Below, piece by piece: positions 1-10,554 of a DNA stretch of 64,000 nt (within the stretch, counting starts at the first letter, position 1; each line of letters begins with the position of its first letter). The position numbers and the translations under genes are program-made. The notes below the pieces were generated by a model. That model saw only the letters and a list, made by a program, of their open reading frames with translations. It was not told the origin of the DNA and did not search any database. The stretch comes from Comamonas testosteroni (GTDB lineage: Bacteria; Pseudomonadota; Gammaproteobacteria; Burkholderiales; Burkholderiaceae_C). The stretch is taken from assembly GCF_014076415.1 (NCBI RefSeq), contig NZ_CP043568.1, positions 5,704,001 to 5,768,000 on the forward strand. The letters are read 5' to 3'.

Positions 1-95
1 AGAGTGCCCACCGCACGATGCTGCGATTCTCCACGCAAATGCGCGAGCGCAAGCCATAGACCAGAACGGAGCGGGTCTTTGCTACTCAGATGGGA

Positions 96-169
96 GCAGC
101 TTGCGCATGTTTCAAGGTCGATTCAAGGTGTTTTATGTCGACAATCAATGAACGGCATGCGCAAGCAGC
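96..169. repeat. Imperfect inverted repeat, 14-bp arms
   Basis: Arms at 96-109 and 156-169 (core CTTGCGCATG / CATGCGCAAG) match at 13 of 14 positions around a 46-base spacer. The first 246 bases contain no convincing gene on either strand. The repeat could be a regulatory or RNA hairpin upstream of the ABC exporter operon, but nothing else supports a function. Confidence 0.5.
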
Positions 170-246
170 TACGGTTTAAAGAGTGACCGCCACCACGGTG
201 CCTCACGCCCCTGGGCTATATTGTTCGCGAACCAAGGAGCGCAGAC

Positions 247-1220
<974 letters not shown>

Positions 1221-1224
<4 letters not shown>

Positions 1225-2633
1225 GCCAACGCAATCCCGAATTCCAGCGCCAGCTCTGGCTGAACTGGCGCCCCTCGCTGCTGGCCTGGAGCCTGGGCCT
1301 GAGCCTGCTCATCCTGGCCCTGCCCTTCGCCCTGTCCTCTGCCAAGGGGCTGCCCGGCATGCTGAGCATGACCGCCATCGCCGGCCTGTACCTGGCCGCC
1401 ATCATCTATGGCAGCGTGCTGGCCGGGCGCAGCCTGGCCGAGGAAGCCAGCCAGAACACCTGGGACTGGCAACGCCTGTCCGTGCTCACGCCCTGGCAGA
1501 TGGCCTGGGGCAAGCTGCTGGGCGCCACCTTGCCTGCCTGGCTCTATGTGCTGTGGTTTGCGCTGGCCGTGGCGGGTGTGAGCCACTTCTGGGCGCTGGA
1601 GCCCCTGAAGCTGCAGCACACGATTGGCCTGGCCGTGATCTGGGGCCTGGGTCTGCAGACCTGGGCCATGAATTCCGTGCTCATGAGCTGGGGACTGAGG
1701 GACAGGCCCATCAATCGCCGGCGCGCGGCACTGCTGCCTTTGCTGATCCTGTTCTTCGCACCCGGCCCCTTTATCGACCATGTCTACAAAGGCATGATGG
1801 ACGTCGACGTCGAGCCCGTCTTCTGGTGGGGCCTGAATGTGGGCGGCCTGGGCCTTGCCTATCTGGCCGGAACCCTGGTGCTGGGCCTGGGGCTGCTGGC
1901 CCTGTGGCGCCAGCTGTGCACCCGGCTCGATGTACGCACGCTGCCCTGGGCCTGGCCTCTGGGCCTGGCACTGGCGGGATTCTTCGCCGCCGGCTCGCTC
2001 AATCTGGGCATTGCCGAATTTTTCAGCAGCACCGCCTGGATCGCGCTGATCGGCACCGCCTATGTCGCCCTGCAGCATATGGACCAGCATCTGCGCGCCT
2101 GGCGCCAGGTGCAATGGTCGGCCAGCCGCCAGCGCTGGCGCGAGGCGCTGGAGGCGCTGCCGCTGTGGCCGGTCAGCCTGCTGCTGGGCTTTGCCATGGC
2201 CTTGCTGCTGCTGTTCGCCCCCCAGTCACTTGAGGCGGCCATCAGCGGCAAGCTCAACAGCTTTACCTTCTATCTGTGCCTGCATCTGCTGCGCGACTGC
2301 CTGCTGCTGACCGGCTTTGCCCTGCTGGCGGGCAGACTCAAGTCCCCCCTGGCCTCGTTTGTCGTCACCTGGCTGATCCTCAACATCGCCGCACCGCTGC
2401 TGGCCTATGGCATGGGCGGCCATACGGGCGCCATGTTTGTTCAGCCCGTGGTGGCCATGTGGATGAGCTCGCCGGACGACATAGAACAAGTCGGCGCCTG
2501 GGTCAGCTATGTGCCCTGGGCTTCTCTGAGCCTGCAGATCCTGGTCACGCTGGCCTGGGTCATCCATGTCTTCAGGGACCGCGTGCTGGGCTTTGCACGC
2601 GATAACGCGGCGGCCCACATCCGGGGGTCATAG
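1221..2633 (+). CDS. ABC transporter permease, multi-spanning membrane protein
   Basis: A 470-aa, very hydrophobic protein with about ten to twelve predicted membrane segments. It is translationally coupled to the preceding ATPase by a 4-base overlap. The start ATG at 1221 follows AGGAG at 1211-1215. An N-terminal helix, a soluble loop and paired helices resemble ABC-2 exporter permeases. I do not recognise the specific subfamily. It most likely forms the transmembrane part of the exporter energised by the upstream ATPase. Substrates could be lipids, peptides or drugs. Confidence 0.75.
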
Positions 2634-2733
2634 TTGCTTTGCCCGGACGGCTATGCCCCACAGTCGGCCGGCAATGCAGCGAAACCGTAAAATCAGGGGT
2701 TCCACTAGGCCGGGCGGCAGCGCCCTGAAGAAC

Positions 2734-3228
2734 ATGAACCCCATCCAAGTTGGCGTGGTCATGGGTTCCAGCAGCGACTGGGACACCATGCAACACGCAG
2801 TTGCCATCCTCCAGCAATTCGGTATCGCTTTTGAAGCACAGGTCGTATCGGCCCACCGCATGCCGGACGACATGTTCCGCTTCGCCGAAGCTGCGGCCGA
2901 CCGAGGCCTCAAGGCCATCATTGCCGGCGCCGGCGGTGCTGCCCACCTGCCCGGCATGATTGCCGCCAAGACCACCGTGCCGGTGCTGGGCGTGCCTGTG
3001 GCCAGCCGTCACCTGCAGGGTGTGGATTCGCTGCATTCCATCGTGCAGATGCCCAAGGGCGTGCCCGTGGCCACCTTTGCCATCGGCAATGCCGGTGCGG
3101 CCAATGCGGCCCTGTTTGCCGTGGCCCTGCTGGCCAATGAAGATGCCGAGCTGCGCAAAAAGCTCGAAGCCTTCCGCGCCGAGCAGACCGAAGCGGCCCG
3201 CAATATGACGCTGCCGGTGAACGCATGA
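2734..3228 (+). CDS. purE: N5-carboxyaminoimidazole ribonucleotide mutase PurE
   Basis: Class I PurE converts N5-CAIR to CAIR in de novo purine synthesis. The 164-aa length is normal. The phosphate-binding GSSSDW (residues 11-16) and the SAHRMP loop are present, as are the glycine-rich segment [11 protein letters not shown] and the core [10 protein letters not shown] 2734 was chosen because it gives the standard N-terminus; the frame is open further upstream but lacks family similarity. Its last bases overlap purK (ATGA), so PurE and PurK are made together. Confidence 0.96.
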   Translation: MNPIQVGVVMGSSSDWDTMQHAVAILQQFGIAFEAQVVSAHRMPDDMFRFAEAAADRGLKAIIAGAGGAAHLPGMIAAKTTVPVLGVPVASRHLQGVDSLHSIVQMPKGVPVATFAIGNAGAANAALFAVALLANEDAELRKKLEAFRAEQTEAARNMTLPVNA

Positions 3229-4394
3229 GCAAAGACACCGATGTGATCCTGCCCGGCGCGACGCTGGGCGTGCTGGGCGGCGGTCAGCTGGGCCGCATGT
3301 TCGCCCATGCCGCTCAGGCCATGGGCTATTTCACCGCCGTGCTGGACAAGGACGAGACCAGCCCCGCCGGTCTGGTCAGCCACCAGCATGTGCGCACCGG
3401 CTACGAAGACGCCAAGGGCCTGGCCGAGCTGGCCGGACTCTGCGCGGCCGTGACCACCGAATTCGAAAACGTGCCCGCCGGCTCGCTGAACAAGCTGGCC
3501 GAGAGCCTGCCCGTATCGCCCGCCGGCTCGGCCGTGGCGATCGCCCAGGACCGCGCTGCCGAAAAAGCCCACTTCGTGAAGTGCGGCGTGCCCTGCGCCC
3601 CCTACGCAGTGATCGAGACGGCCGAGCAGCTGGCGGCCGTCAACGACGCACTGCTGCCCGGCATCCTCAAGACCGCACGCATGGGCTATGACGGCAAGGG
3701 CCAGATCCGCGTCAAGACCCGCGACGAGCTGATCAAGGCCTGGGACGAGCTCAAGCAGGTGGCCTGCGTGCTCGAAAAAATGCTGCCGCTGGCGCATGAA
3801 TGCTCGGTCATCGTGGCCCGCGGCCGCAATGGCGACATCGTCAACCTGCCCGTGCAGCGCAATCTGCATCGCGACGGCATTCTGGCCGTGACCGAGGTCT
3901 ACGAAGGCAACGTGCCCGCAGCGCAGGCAGAGCAAGCGATTGCCGCCGCAAAATCCGTAGCTATCGGCCTCGACTACGTGGGCGTGCTCTGCGTCGAATT
4001 CTTTGTGCTGGACAACGGTCAGCTGGTGGTCAACGAGATTGCCCCGCGCCCGCACAACAGCGGCCACTACAGCCAGAACGCGATGGATGTGTCGCAGTTC
4101 GAGCTGCAAGTGCGCTGCATGACCAATTTGCCCCTGGTGCAGCCGCGCCAGCACAGCGCCACCGTCATGCTCAACCTGCTGGGCGATCTGTGGTTCAGGA
4201 ACGGCGACAGTGCGCAGGCTCCGGCCTGGGACCAGGTCCTGGCACTGCCAGGCGCCCACCTGCATCTGTACGGCAAGGTCGATGCCAAGCCGGCCCGCAA
4301 GATGGGCCACTTGAACATCACCGCGGCCAGCCCCGAAAAAGCGCGCGAAACCGCTTTGAAGGCGGCCGAGATCCTGGGCATTGAAGCGTTCTGA
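3225..4394 (+). CDS. purK: N5-carboxyaminoimidazole ribonucleotide synthase PurK
   Basis: An ATP-grasp enzyme that makes N5-CAIR from AIR, bicarbonate and ATP, feeding PurE. It is 389 aa. The N-terminal [11 protein letters not shown] nucleotide-fold motif, the central ATP-grasp domain with RMGYDGKGQ, and the metal-binding [12 protein letters not shown] are all visible. Its start overlaps the purE stop. A dispersed GC-rich repeat (4400-4520) begins five bases after the stop codon. Confidence 0.96.
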   Translation: MSKDTDVILPGATLGVLGGGQLGRMFAHAAQAMGYFTAVLDKDETSPAGLVSHQHVRTGYEDAKGLAELAGLCAAVTTEFENVPAGSLNKLAESLPVSPAGSAVAIAQDRAAEKAHFVKCGVPCAPYAVIETAEQLAAVNDALLPGILKTARMGYDGKGQIRVKTRDELIKAWDELKQVACVLEKMLPLAHECSVIVARGRNGDIVNLPVQRNLHRDGILAVTEVYEGNVPAAQAEQAIAAAKSVAIGLDYVGVLCVEFFVLDNGQLVVNEIAPRPHNSGHYSQNAMDVSQFELQVRCMTNLPLVQPRQHSATVMLNLLGDLWFRNGDSAQAPAWDQVLALPGAHLHLYGKVDAKPARKMGHLNITAASPEKARETALKAAEILGIEAF

Positions 4395-4399
4395 TAACA

Positions 4400-4520
4400 C
4401 CCCCTGAGCGGCTTTGCCTAGGCGGCCCCGCCGCTTCCCCCTAGCCGGGCGCCCCTCTCTCGCTACGCGGGAGGGGGACGACGCCCTGAGCGTAAGGGGC
4501 GGCCCTTGCTCGGCGTCCTT
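4400..4520 (+). repeat. GC-rich dispersed repeat, copy 1 (3' of purK)
   Basis: The element starts with CCCCCTGAGCGGC five bases after the purK stop. It contains the CTCTCGCTACGCGGGAG inverted repeat and ends with a CCTTGCTCGGCGTCC motif. Related copies lie at 17621, 20447, 22876, 24031, 28400, 30260 and 44206, all with the CCCCCTG end facing a gene's stop codon. No protein reading is supported here. Confidence 0.85.
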
Positions 4521-4587
4521 CGCTGATGCTCTGCAAGCGCAAAAGCACCGCACATACGGCGGCGCAGTGCATGAAAGAGGAATTGAA

Positions 4588-5586
4588 ATGATCTTGGATG
4601 GAATGCTGGAAGCCTCGGTGCAAGCCGCTGCGGTTGCGCTGCAGCAAGGCCGGCTGCTGGGCCTGCCCACCGAGACGGTCTACGGCCTGGCCGCGGACAG
4701 CGACAACGACGCCGCCGTGGCGCAGATCTTTGCCGCCAAGGGCCGCCCGGCCAACCATCCGCTGATCGTGCATGTGGCCGACGCCGCCGCCATCACCCGC
4801 TATGCCAGGGAAGTACCGGTCTTTGCCCAGCAACTGATCGATGCATTCTGGCCCGGCCCGCTGACCCTGATCCTGCCGCGCCTGCCGCATGCCGCCAGGG
4901 CATCGACCGGCGGCCAGGACAGCGTGGGTCTGCGCTGCCCCTCGCACCCTGTGGCCCATGCGGTGCTGCAGGCCTGCCAGCAGCTCGATCCGCCGGTCTG
5001 GGGCGTCTCGGCCCCCAGCGCCAACAAGTTCGGCCGCGTCAGCCCCACCACGGCCGAACATGTGGCCACCGAGTTTGGCGAAGAACTGCTGGTGCTCGAT
5101 GGCGGTGCCTGCGAAGTGGGCATTGAATCCACCATCGTCGACTGCACGCGGGGCGTGCCCGTGCTGCTGCGCCCCGGCGCCATCACACGTGACGATATCG
5201 AGCGTGCCTGCGGCCTGCGGCCGCTCTCGAAAGAAGAGCTGACTGCGGATACCCCACGTGCCTCGGGAACGCTCTTGGCGCATTACGCGCCCAACGCCAA
5301 GGTGCGGCTCATGGATGCCAGGCAGCTGCAATCGGCGCTGGACATCCTGGGCAGGGATGGCAGGAATATTGCCATCTATCACCGCAGCCCCCTCAATGTC
5401 ACAACGGCCCAGCTGCTGCTGCGCCGCATGTCCGACGAGCCGCGCGACGTGGCCCGCGAGCTGTTTGGCATGCTGCGCAATTTCGACGACTGGGGCGCCA
5501 AGCTGATCTGGATCGAAACCCCGCCCGACACCGCCGACTGGGAAGGTGTGCGCGACCGCCTGCAGCGTGCGGCGGCTGCGGGCTGA
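4588..5586 (+). CDS. tsaC: L-threonylcarbamoyladenylate synthase, Sua5 type
   Basis: Makes threonylcarbamoyl-AMP from threonine, bicarbonate and ATP, the first step of t6A modification of ANN-decoding tRNAs. The YrdC domain is clear: LPTETVYGL (about residues 26-34), KGRP...HPL (51-59) and STIVD near 183. An extra C-terminal domain of about 110 residues makes it the longer Sua5 form (332 aa). ATG 4588 is preceded by AGAGG at a good distance; the upstream in-frame extension runs through repeat DNA and was rejected. tsaB, which acts later in the same pathway, is in this window at 14310. Confidence 0.93.
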   Translation: MILDGMLEASVQAAAVALQQGRLLGLPTETVYGLAADSDNDAAVAQIFAAKGRPANHPLIVHVADAAAITRYAREVPVFAQQLIDAFWPGPLTLILPRLPHAARASTGGQDSVGLRCPSHPVAHAVLQACQQLDPPVWGVSAPSANKFGRVSPTTAEHVATEFGEELLVLDGGACEVGIESTIVDCTRGVPVLLRPGAITRDDIERACGLRPLSKEELTADTPRASGTLLAHYAPNAKVRLMDARQLQSALDILGRDGRNIAIYHRSPLNVTTAQLLLRRMSDEPRDVARELFGMLRNFDDWGAKLIWIETPPDTADWEGVRDRLQRAAAAG

Positions 5587-5695
5587 GCGGCCGCTTAGCT
5601 GATTTTCAAGTAAAGATACAAATTTTTATTCGTTTTCTTTATTAGAAACCCTCTCTAACCTTGCTTGCTTCAAAGCAACTTCAAAGGTTAGAACC

Positions 5696-6712
5696 ATGGG
5701 AACCCGTCGCGACGCGCTTGGCAAGCTTCTGTCCATCAGTGCTGCATCCCTGGGCTTGGCGGCTTGCTCGCGCTCCGACAACCAGGCCAGCAGCGAAACG
5801 ACCCGCACGGCACAAAATGGCAAGGTCGTTCCCTTCAACTACCCCGACAATCCCTCTTTCGACCTGATCTATCTGGCCGACAGACTGGGCTACTTCGACG
5901 GGACCTCCACCCGCCCCAACTACGTGGGCAAGATTGCCGCCCCCCAGATCATTCCGCTGGTCGGCACGGGCGACATCCATTTCGGCTCGCGCATGGTGCC
6001 GCTGGTGATTTCGGCCATTGCGGCCGGGGCCGACATGAAGGTGATTGCCGCCGGCAGCAAGACGCTGCAGGAGGCGCCGCATATGAAGTACTTCGTGCGC
6101 AAGGATTCGGGTATCCGCACGCCCAGGGATCTGGAAGGCAAGACCATAGGCTTCAACAGCTTCGGCGCCTGCGCCGAGTTTGTCTCCAAGACCTATTTCC
6201 GCGAGCACGGCGCCGATGTCAACAAGATCAACTTCCTGGTCGTTCCCGACAACCAGGGCGAACAGGCCGTGATCGGCCGCAATGTGGATCTGGCCATCAT
6301 CCACCCACCCCATTCCGGCGGTGCCGAGGCCAACCCCGAGCTGCAGCGCCTGTGGACCGACTACGACCTGGACCGCGGCCTGGGCGGCATGGCTCCCTAC
6401 AGCGTCAATGGCAAGTTTGCGCGCGAGAACCCACAGGCCGTGCGCGATGTGGTCACCGCCATCGCCAAGGCCGGCAACTGGGTCAACGCCAACACCGACG
6501 AAGCGCGCCGCTACACGGCCGAGCGTCTGGGCATGGAGCTCAGGCATGTGGAGCGCTATGCCTATGTGGACGACCAGGTCATCACCGAGCCGCCCATCCA
6601 GTACTACATCGACGTGCTGGAGCGTGAAGGCAAGCTGCAGCCGGGCAAGGTGGCAGTCAAGGATGTGTACACCAACGAGTTCAACCCCTTTGCCAAGGGA
6701 GCAGCGACATGA
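5696..6712 (+). CDS. Sulfonate/nitrate-type ABC transporter substrate-binding lipoprotein
   Basis: An NMT1/SsuA-like binding protein, 338 aa. The N-terminus has paired arginines (residues 4-5), a hydrophobic stretch and a lipobox ending LAAC (Cys 24), so it is probably a membrane-anchored periplasmic lipoprotein, possibly Tat-exported. The body contains the family pattern FDLIYLADRLGYF and GDIHFGSRM followed by GKTIGFNSFGA. It heads an operon with ATPase, permease, a second binding protein and a flavin enzyme. The region just upstream (5600-5695) is AT-rich and is the likely promoter. Taurine, alkanesulfonate or sulfate-ester uptake is inferred from family and context; the ligand is not proven. 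Confidence 0.82.
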   Translation: MGTRRDALGKLLSISAASLGLAACSRSDNQASSETTRTAQNGKVVPFNYPDNPSFDLIYLADRLGYFDGTSTRPNYVGKIAAPQIIPLVGTGDIHFGSRMVPLVISAIAAGADMKVIAAGSKTLQEAPHMKYFVRKDSGIRTPRDLEGKTIGFNSFGACAEFVSKTYFREHGADVNKINFLVVPDNQGEQAVIGRNVDLAIIHPPHSGGAEANPELQRLWTDYDLDRGLGGMAPYSVNGKFARENPQAVRDVVTAIAKAGNWVNANTDEARRYTAERLGMELRHVERYAYVDDQVITEPPIQYYIDVLEREGKLQPGKVAVKDVYTNEFNPFAKGAAT

Positions 6713-7590
6713 GCACGGCCCGCTCCGCCATCAAGATCCGGGCACGCGATGTGCGCATGGACTTCGCGATTGCCGACGAGCACGGCCGCAAGCAGCAGAT
6801 CGCCGCCCTGGAGGACTTCAATCTCGATATCCGTGAAGGCGAGTTCTTCACCCTCCTCGGGCCCTCGGGCTGCGGCAAGTCCACGTTTCTCAACGTGCTC
6901 GCCGGGCTGGCGCGCAAGACCGGCGGCAGCATCAGCATCGACGGCCAGCCGGCCAGCGGCATCAACCGCGAGCAGGGCGTGGTGTTCCAGGGCTATGCGC
7001 TGTTTCCGTGGCGCAGCGTGCTGGAGAACATCGAGGTCGGGCTGGAGATCCGCAAGATTCCCAAACGCGAGCGCCGGGAGACTGCCGAGCAGTTTCTGCA
7101 CCTGGTGGGCCTGGCCGGCTTCGGCCAGCGCTACCCGCACGAACTCTCGGGCGGCATGCGTCAGCGCGTGGCCATCGCCCGCTCCCTGGCCTATTCGCCC
7201 AGCCTGCTGCTGATGGACGAACCGTTTGCCGCCCTGGATGCCCAGACACGCGAAATCCTGCAGTCCGAGCTGCTGCGCATCTGGGAACAGCGCAAGACCA
7301 CCATCGTCTTCATCACCCACAGCCTCGATGAAGCCATCTACCTGTCGGACCGCATCGCCGTCATGACGCACCGCCCCGGTCGCATCAAATCCGTTCTGGA
7401 CATAGCACTGCCGCGTCCGCGCCCCGCCGAGATACGCCACGCCCCGGCCTTTGTGCAGCTGCGCGAACAGGCCTGGGATGTGCTGCGCGACGAAGTCGCC
7501 TTTGCCAGCGGCCACCGCCAGCAACCGCTGGCACCGCTGCTGCCCACCGCCCCTGATTTCAGCCTGGCCTTGCGAGGATTTGCCATATGA
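6709..7590 (+). CDS. ABC importer ATP-binding protein, SsuB/TauB/NrtD type
   Basis: ATPase of the importer whose binding protein lies directly upstream (4-base overlap). Walker A GPSGCGKST (residues 51-59), signature LSGGMRQRV and Walker B LLMDEPFAALDAQ are intact, with the histidine switch in FITHSLDEA. The GGMRQR signature is typical of nitrate/sulfonate/taurine ATPases. At 293 aa it has a modest C-terminal extension. It ends overlapping the permease start, so all three parts are coupled. Confidence 0.9.
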   Translation: MSTARSAIKIRARDVRMDFAIADEHGRKQQIAALEDFNLDIREGEFFTLLGPSGCGKSTFLNVLAGLARKTGGSISIDGQPASGINREQGVVFQGYALFPWRSVLENIEVGLEIRKIPKRERRETAEQFLHLVGLAGFGQRYPHELSGGMRQRVAIARSLAYSPSLLLMDEPFAALDAQTREILQSELLRIWEQRKTTIVFITHSLDEAIYLSDRIAVMTHRPGRIKSVLDIALPRPRPAEIRHAPAFVQLREQAWDVLRDEVAFASGHRQQPLAPLLPTAPDFSLALRGFAI

Positions 7591-8420
7591 GCCAACTGGC
7601 CGCCTCCCCATCCCGGCGCCCCGGCAAGCCGGTATCGCTGCCTTCCTCCCGGCAACTCGGGCTCCAGTGGCTGGAGCGCTCGGCCTGCGTGCTGCTGTTC
7701 TTTGGCATCTGGGAATTCCTGCCGCGCGCGGGACTGGTCAATTCGGCCTTTCTCAGCCCACCATCCGCAGTTCTGGCGGCCATCGTCCAGCTGGCGCAGA
7801 GCGGCCAGTTGGGCAAGCATGTGGCGGCCAGCCTGCAGCGCTCGCTGGCAGGGCTGATTCTGGCCGTCGTGGCAGGCGTGGCGCTGGGCCTGCTGATGGG
7901 CGTGGTGCGCCGCTTCGAGGCCTTTGTCGACCCCTTGCTGCAGCTGTTCCGTCAGGTCTCTGCCCTGGCGCTGTTTCCGGTCTTTCTGCTGTTCTTCGGC
8001 ATCGGCGAGGCCTCCAAGATCGCCATCATCTTCTGGGCCGCCTTCTGGCCGGTGCTGCTCAACTCCATCAGCGGCGTCAAGCAGGTGGAAAAGCTGCTGA
8101 TTCATTCGGCGCTGTCCATGGGGGCCTCGCGCGGCTTCATCTTCTTCAAGGTCATCCTGCCGGCGGCAGCACCGTCCATCTTCACCGGCATCCGGCTGGC
8201 GGGCGCCTATTCCATCACCGCGCTGGTCGCCGCCGAGATGATCGGCTCGCATGCAGGCCTGGGCTTTCTCACGCTGAACTCCCAGGAGATCTTCCAGATC
8301 CCCAGCATGTACGCCGGCATCGTGCTGCTGGCCGTTCTGGGCCTGGCTCTCAACTATGGGCTGGCCTTGCTGGAAAAGCGCCTGACGCGCTGGCGCAGCG
8401 GACTGGAATTTCATGAGTAG
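7587..8420 (+). CDS. ABC importer permease, SsuC/TauC type
   Basis: A 277-aa inner-membrane permease of the binding-protein-dependent type with about six helices. The cytoplasmic EAA-like loop is seen around SALSMGASRGFIFFKVILPAAAP. The start overlaps the ATPase stop by four bases. A proline- and serine-rich N-terminus precedes the first helix. It completes a sulfonate/nitrate-type importer with the two genes upstream. The next gene overlaps its end by eight bases. Confidence 0.9.
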   Translation: MSQLAASPSRRPGKPVSLPSSRQLGLQWLERSACVLLFFGIWEFLPRAGLVNSAFLSPPSAVLAAIVQLAQSGQLGKHVAASLQRSLAGLILAVVAGVALGLLMGVVRRFEAFVDPLLQLFRQVSALALFPVFLLFFGIGEASKIAIIFWAAFWPVLLNSISGVKQVEKLLIHSALSMGASRGFIFFKVILPAAAPSIFTGIRLAGAYSITALVAAEMIGSHAGLGFLTLNSQEIFQIPSMYAGIVLLAVLGLALNYGLALLEKRLTRWRSGLEFHE

Positions 8421-9294
8421 CGCCACGCAATCCTGGCTGCGTCTGGTCCTGGCCGGCACTGCGCTGGCAGCCGCTGCCGCCGGCGCTGGCGTGCTGTGGC
8501 CGGCACTGCCGGATCTCGGCGGCACGGAGGCTGCAGGCCCGGTGCTGCAGCAGGCCCGGCGCCAGGGCATGCTCCATGTGGCCCTGCGCAGCTACGCACG
8601 CCCCTCCCTGCCCGGCGCACCCCTGCCGCCAGAGCCCGATGTCTACGACCTGGCCCTGGCGGACTGGCTGGGCCGGCAACTGGGCACCAGCGTCAGAATC
8701 ACCCCCGCAAGCGATGCCGACCTGGTGCTCGAAGGCGTGGCGTCACAGGACGGCCCGGTCGCTGCCGATCGACAGACCGGCGGCAGCTATATGCCGCAGA
8801 GCCTGCAACTGCTGGTGCTCAAGCAGCAGGCCTCCCTCTGGAGCCGCCATGCTCCCGGTCACTGGAGCTCCTGGCTGCCGCATGTGAGGCAGAAGGCCGC
8901 CCCTGGACCAACGGCCTGCGTCGCCATCGGTCAGGCCTCTGCCAGCACCTTGCAGGCCCAGGGCCTGCAGCCTCTTTTCGCGCCCTCCAGCATTCATGCG
9001 GTCAGCGATTTCCTGGCCGGCAAATGCCATGTTCTGGCCGAGTCGCCCGATGTCATCACGCGCCTGCTGCAACAGGACAGCTGGCGCTTCTACACCCGTC
9101 TCGGCAACCGCTTTCGCACCACGGATCAGGCCCATATCCGTCTGGCCAGGGCCGATGCGCAGTCGGCCCGCTGGCTGCAGCAGGCTGTCCAGCAGTGGCA
9201 GCGCAGCGGCCTGCTGCAACGCGCGCAGGACAACCGCGTCAGCACGATTGCGCTGGAAGCTTCCTTGCTGGAAGACGGAGCCATCTGCCACTGA
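8413..9294 (+). CDS. Second periplasmic binding-protein-like protein in the importer operon
   Basis: A 293-aa protein with an N-terminal signal or anchor helix (residues 8-32) and no lipobox. The body resembles a bacterial extracellular solute-binding protein of the amino-acid type (SBP family 3): YDLALADWLGRQLGTSV, a CVAIGQASAST domain-2 start, and FLAGKCHVLAESPDVI. It overlaps the permease by eight bases and precedes the flavin enzyme. This SBP type is not the usual partner of an SsuABC importer, so it may sense or deliver a second ligand. The call rests on fold-like patterns and is moderate. Confidence 0.6.
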   Translation: MSSATQSWLRLVLAGTALAAAAAGAGVLWPALPDLGGTEAAGPVLQQARRQGMLHVALRSYARPSLPGAPLPPEPDVYDLALADWLGRQLGTSVRITPASDADLVLEGVASQDGPVAADRQTGGSYMPQSLQLLVLKQQASLWSRHAPGHWSSWLPHVRQKAAPGPTACVAIGQASASTLQAQGLQPLFAPSSIHAVSDFLAGKCHVLAESPDVITRLLQQDSWRFYTRLGNRFRTTDQAHIRLARADAQSARWLQQAVQQWQRSGLLQRAQDNRVSTIALEASLLEDGAICH

Positions 9295-9330
9295 GCGTCC
9301 GCCTCTTTTCCGCTACCCACCTTCTTCACC

Positions 9331-10497
9331 ATGTTCTCCAGTCACTTCAACGATGTACTAGTCGCCCTGGAAAAAACCGCCGTCGCACGCGACCGCCAGG
9401 GCGGCCATGCGGCAGCGGAAAAAGCCTTGCTGCGCGATGCCGGCCTGCTGCGCCTGGCGATCCCCCGCGAGCATGGCGGCGATGCGCTGAGCTGGCCCGA
9501 CATCTACCGCCATGTCCGGGCCCTGGCCGCAGTCGACAGCGCCCTGGCCCATGTGCTGGCGTTTCACCAGCTCCAGGTCGCCACCGTGCTGATCTATGGC
9601 TCGCGCCAGCAGCAGCGCCTCTGGCTGCGCCGCACCATCGACGAGCACGGCTGGTGGGGCAATGCACTGAACCCGCGCGACACGCGCCTGCAGGCCCTGC
9701 CCCGCAGCTCGGAGCCGGCCGGCGGCTATGTGCTCGACGGTCTGAAAGGCTTTTGCTCGGGCACACGCGGCTCTCACTACCTGACGGTATCGGCCAGCGT
9801 GGCAGGCCATGCGCAGCCCGTTCTGGGCCTGCTTGAGACCGCCTCGCCCGGCATTGCCGTCAAGGACGACTGGAACCCCATGGGCCAGCGCCAGACCGAC
9901 AGCGGCTCGGTACAGTTCAATCGCGTCCAGCTTCCCGCCAGCGCCGTCATGCGCGACGAGACTGCCGAAGTCACGGCCTTTCATACGCTGCGCAACTGCC
10001 TGGCCCAACTGGTGCTGGTCAACCTGTTTGTCGGCGTGGCCCAGGGCGCACGCCGGCAGGCTCGCGACTATGCGCGCGAACATGGCCGCCCCTGGCTGGG
10101 GTCGGCAGTGGAGCGCGCCACCGACGACCCCTATCTGCTGCGCCGCATGGGCGAGATGCAGGCCCAGATTTCGGGAGCCGCCCTGATGGCCGATCACGGC
10201 GCAGAGCTGCTGCAAAAAGCCTGGCAGCGCGGCCCTGGGCTGAGCGCAGCGGAACGCGCCGAGGTCGCCATCGCCGTCTTCGAAGCCAAGGCCATGGCGC
10301 ATCGCTGCACCCTGTTCGCGACCCAGGAAATGTTCGATGTGGTGGGCTCACGCGGCACCCATGCCGACCTCGGCTTCGACCGTTTCTGGCGCAATGTGCG
10401 CACCCATACCCTGCACGATCCGCTGGACTACAAGCTACAGGCCCTGGGCCGCTGGGCCGTGCATGGCGAGGAGCCCTCGGCCCAGCACTACAACTGA
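9331..10497 (+). CDS. Acyl-CoA dehydrogenase-fold flavin monooxygenase, SfnB/DszC-like
   Basis: 388 aa with the N-terminal helical, middle beta and C-terminal helical pattern of acyl-CoA dehydrogenases. The segments AIPREHGGDALSWPDIYR, GLKGFCSGTRGSHYLTVSA and DDWNPMGQRQTDSGSV match the SfnB/DszC branch, which uses reduced flavin and oxygen to attack organosulfur compounds rather than acyl-CoA. It lies 36 bases after the importer operon on the same strand and is probably co-transcribed. A sulfur-scavenging role is inferred. It is followed by a bidirectional terminator at 10512-10534. Confidence 0.8.
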   Translation: MFSSHFNDVLVALEKTAVARDRQGGHAAAEKALLRDAGLLRLAIPREHGGDALSWPDIYRHVRALAAVDSALAHVLAFHQLQVATVLIYGSRQQQRLWLRRTIDEHGWWGNALNPRDTRLQALPRSSEPAGGYVLDGLKGFCSGTRGSHYLTVSASVAGHAQPVLGLLETASPGIAVKDDWNPMGQRQTDSGSVQFNRVQLPASAVMRDETAEVTAFHTLRNCLAQLVLVNLFVGVAQGARRQARDYAREHGRPWLGSAVERATDDPYLLRRMGEMQAQISGAALMADHGAELLQKAWQRGPGLSAAERAEVAIAVFEAKAMAHRCTLFATQEMFDVVGSRGTHADLGFDRFWRNVRTHTLHDPLDYKLQALGRWAVHGEEPSAQHYN

Positions 10498-10511
10498 GCC
10501 GCGACACAAAA

Positions 10512-10534
10512 AAATCCGGGACCAGCCCGGATTT
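10512..10534. terminator. Intrinsic terminator between convergent genes
   Basis: AAATCCGGG and CCCGGATTT form a 9-bp stem around loop ACCAG. It sits between the converging flavin-enzyme and ompW genes and has A/T tracts on both sides, so it can serve both strands. Confidence 0.8.
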
Positions 10535-10554
10535 CATGTTTCGGCCTTGCCGCC

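Noticed and set aside
1..246. A 60-codon frame (4-186) and a possible tRNA or small RNA
   Set aside because: The protein has no likeness to a real one and no cloverleaf can be drawn; only an inverted repeat is supported.
3009..4670. A 553-codon minus-strand frame across purK
   Set aside because: It is antisense to purK with shadow-type composition.
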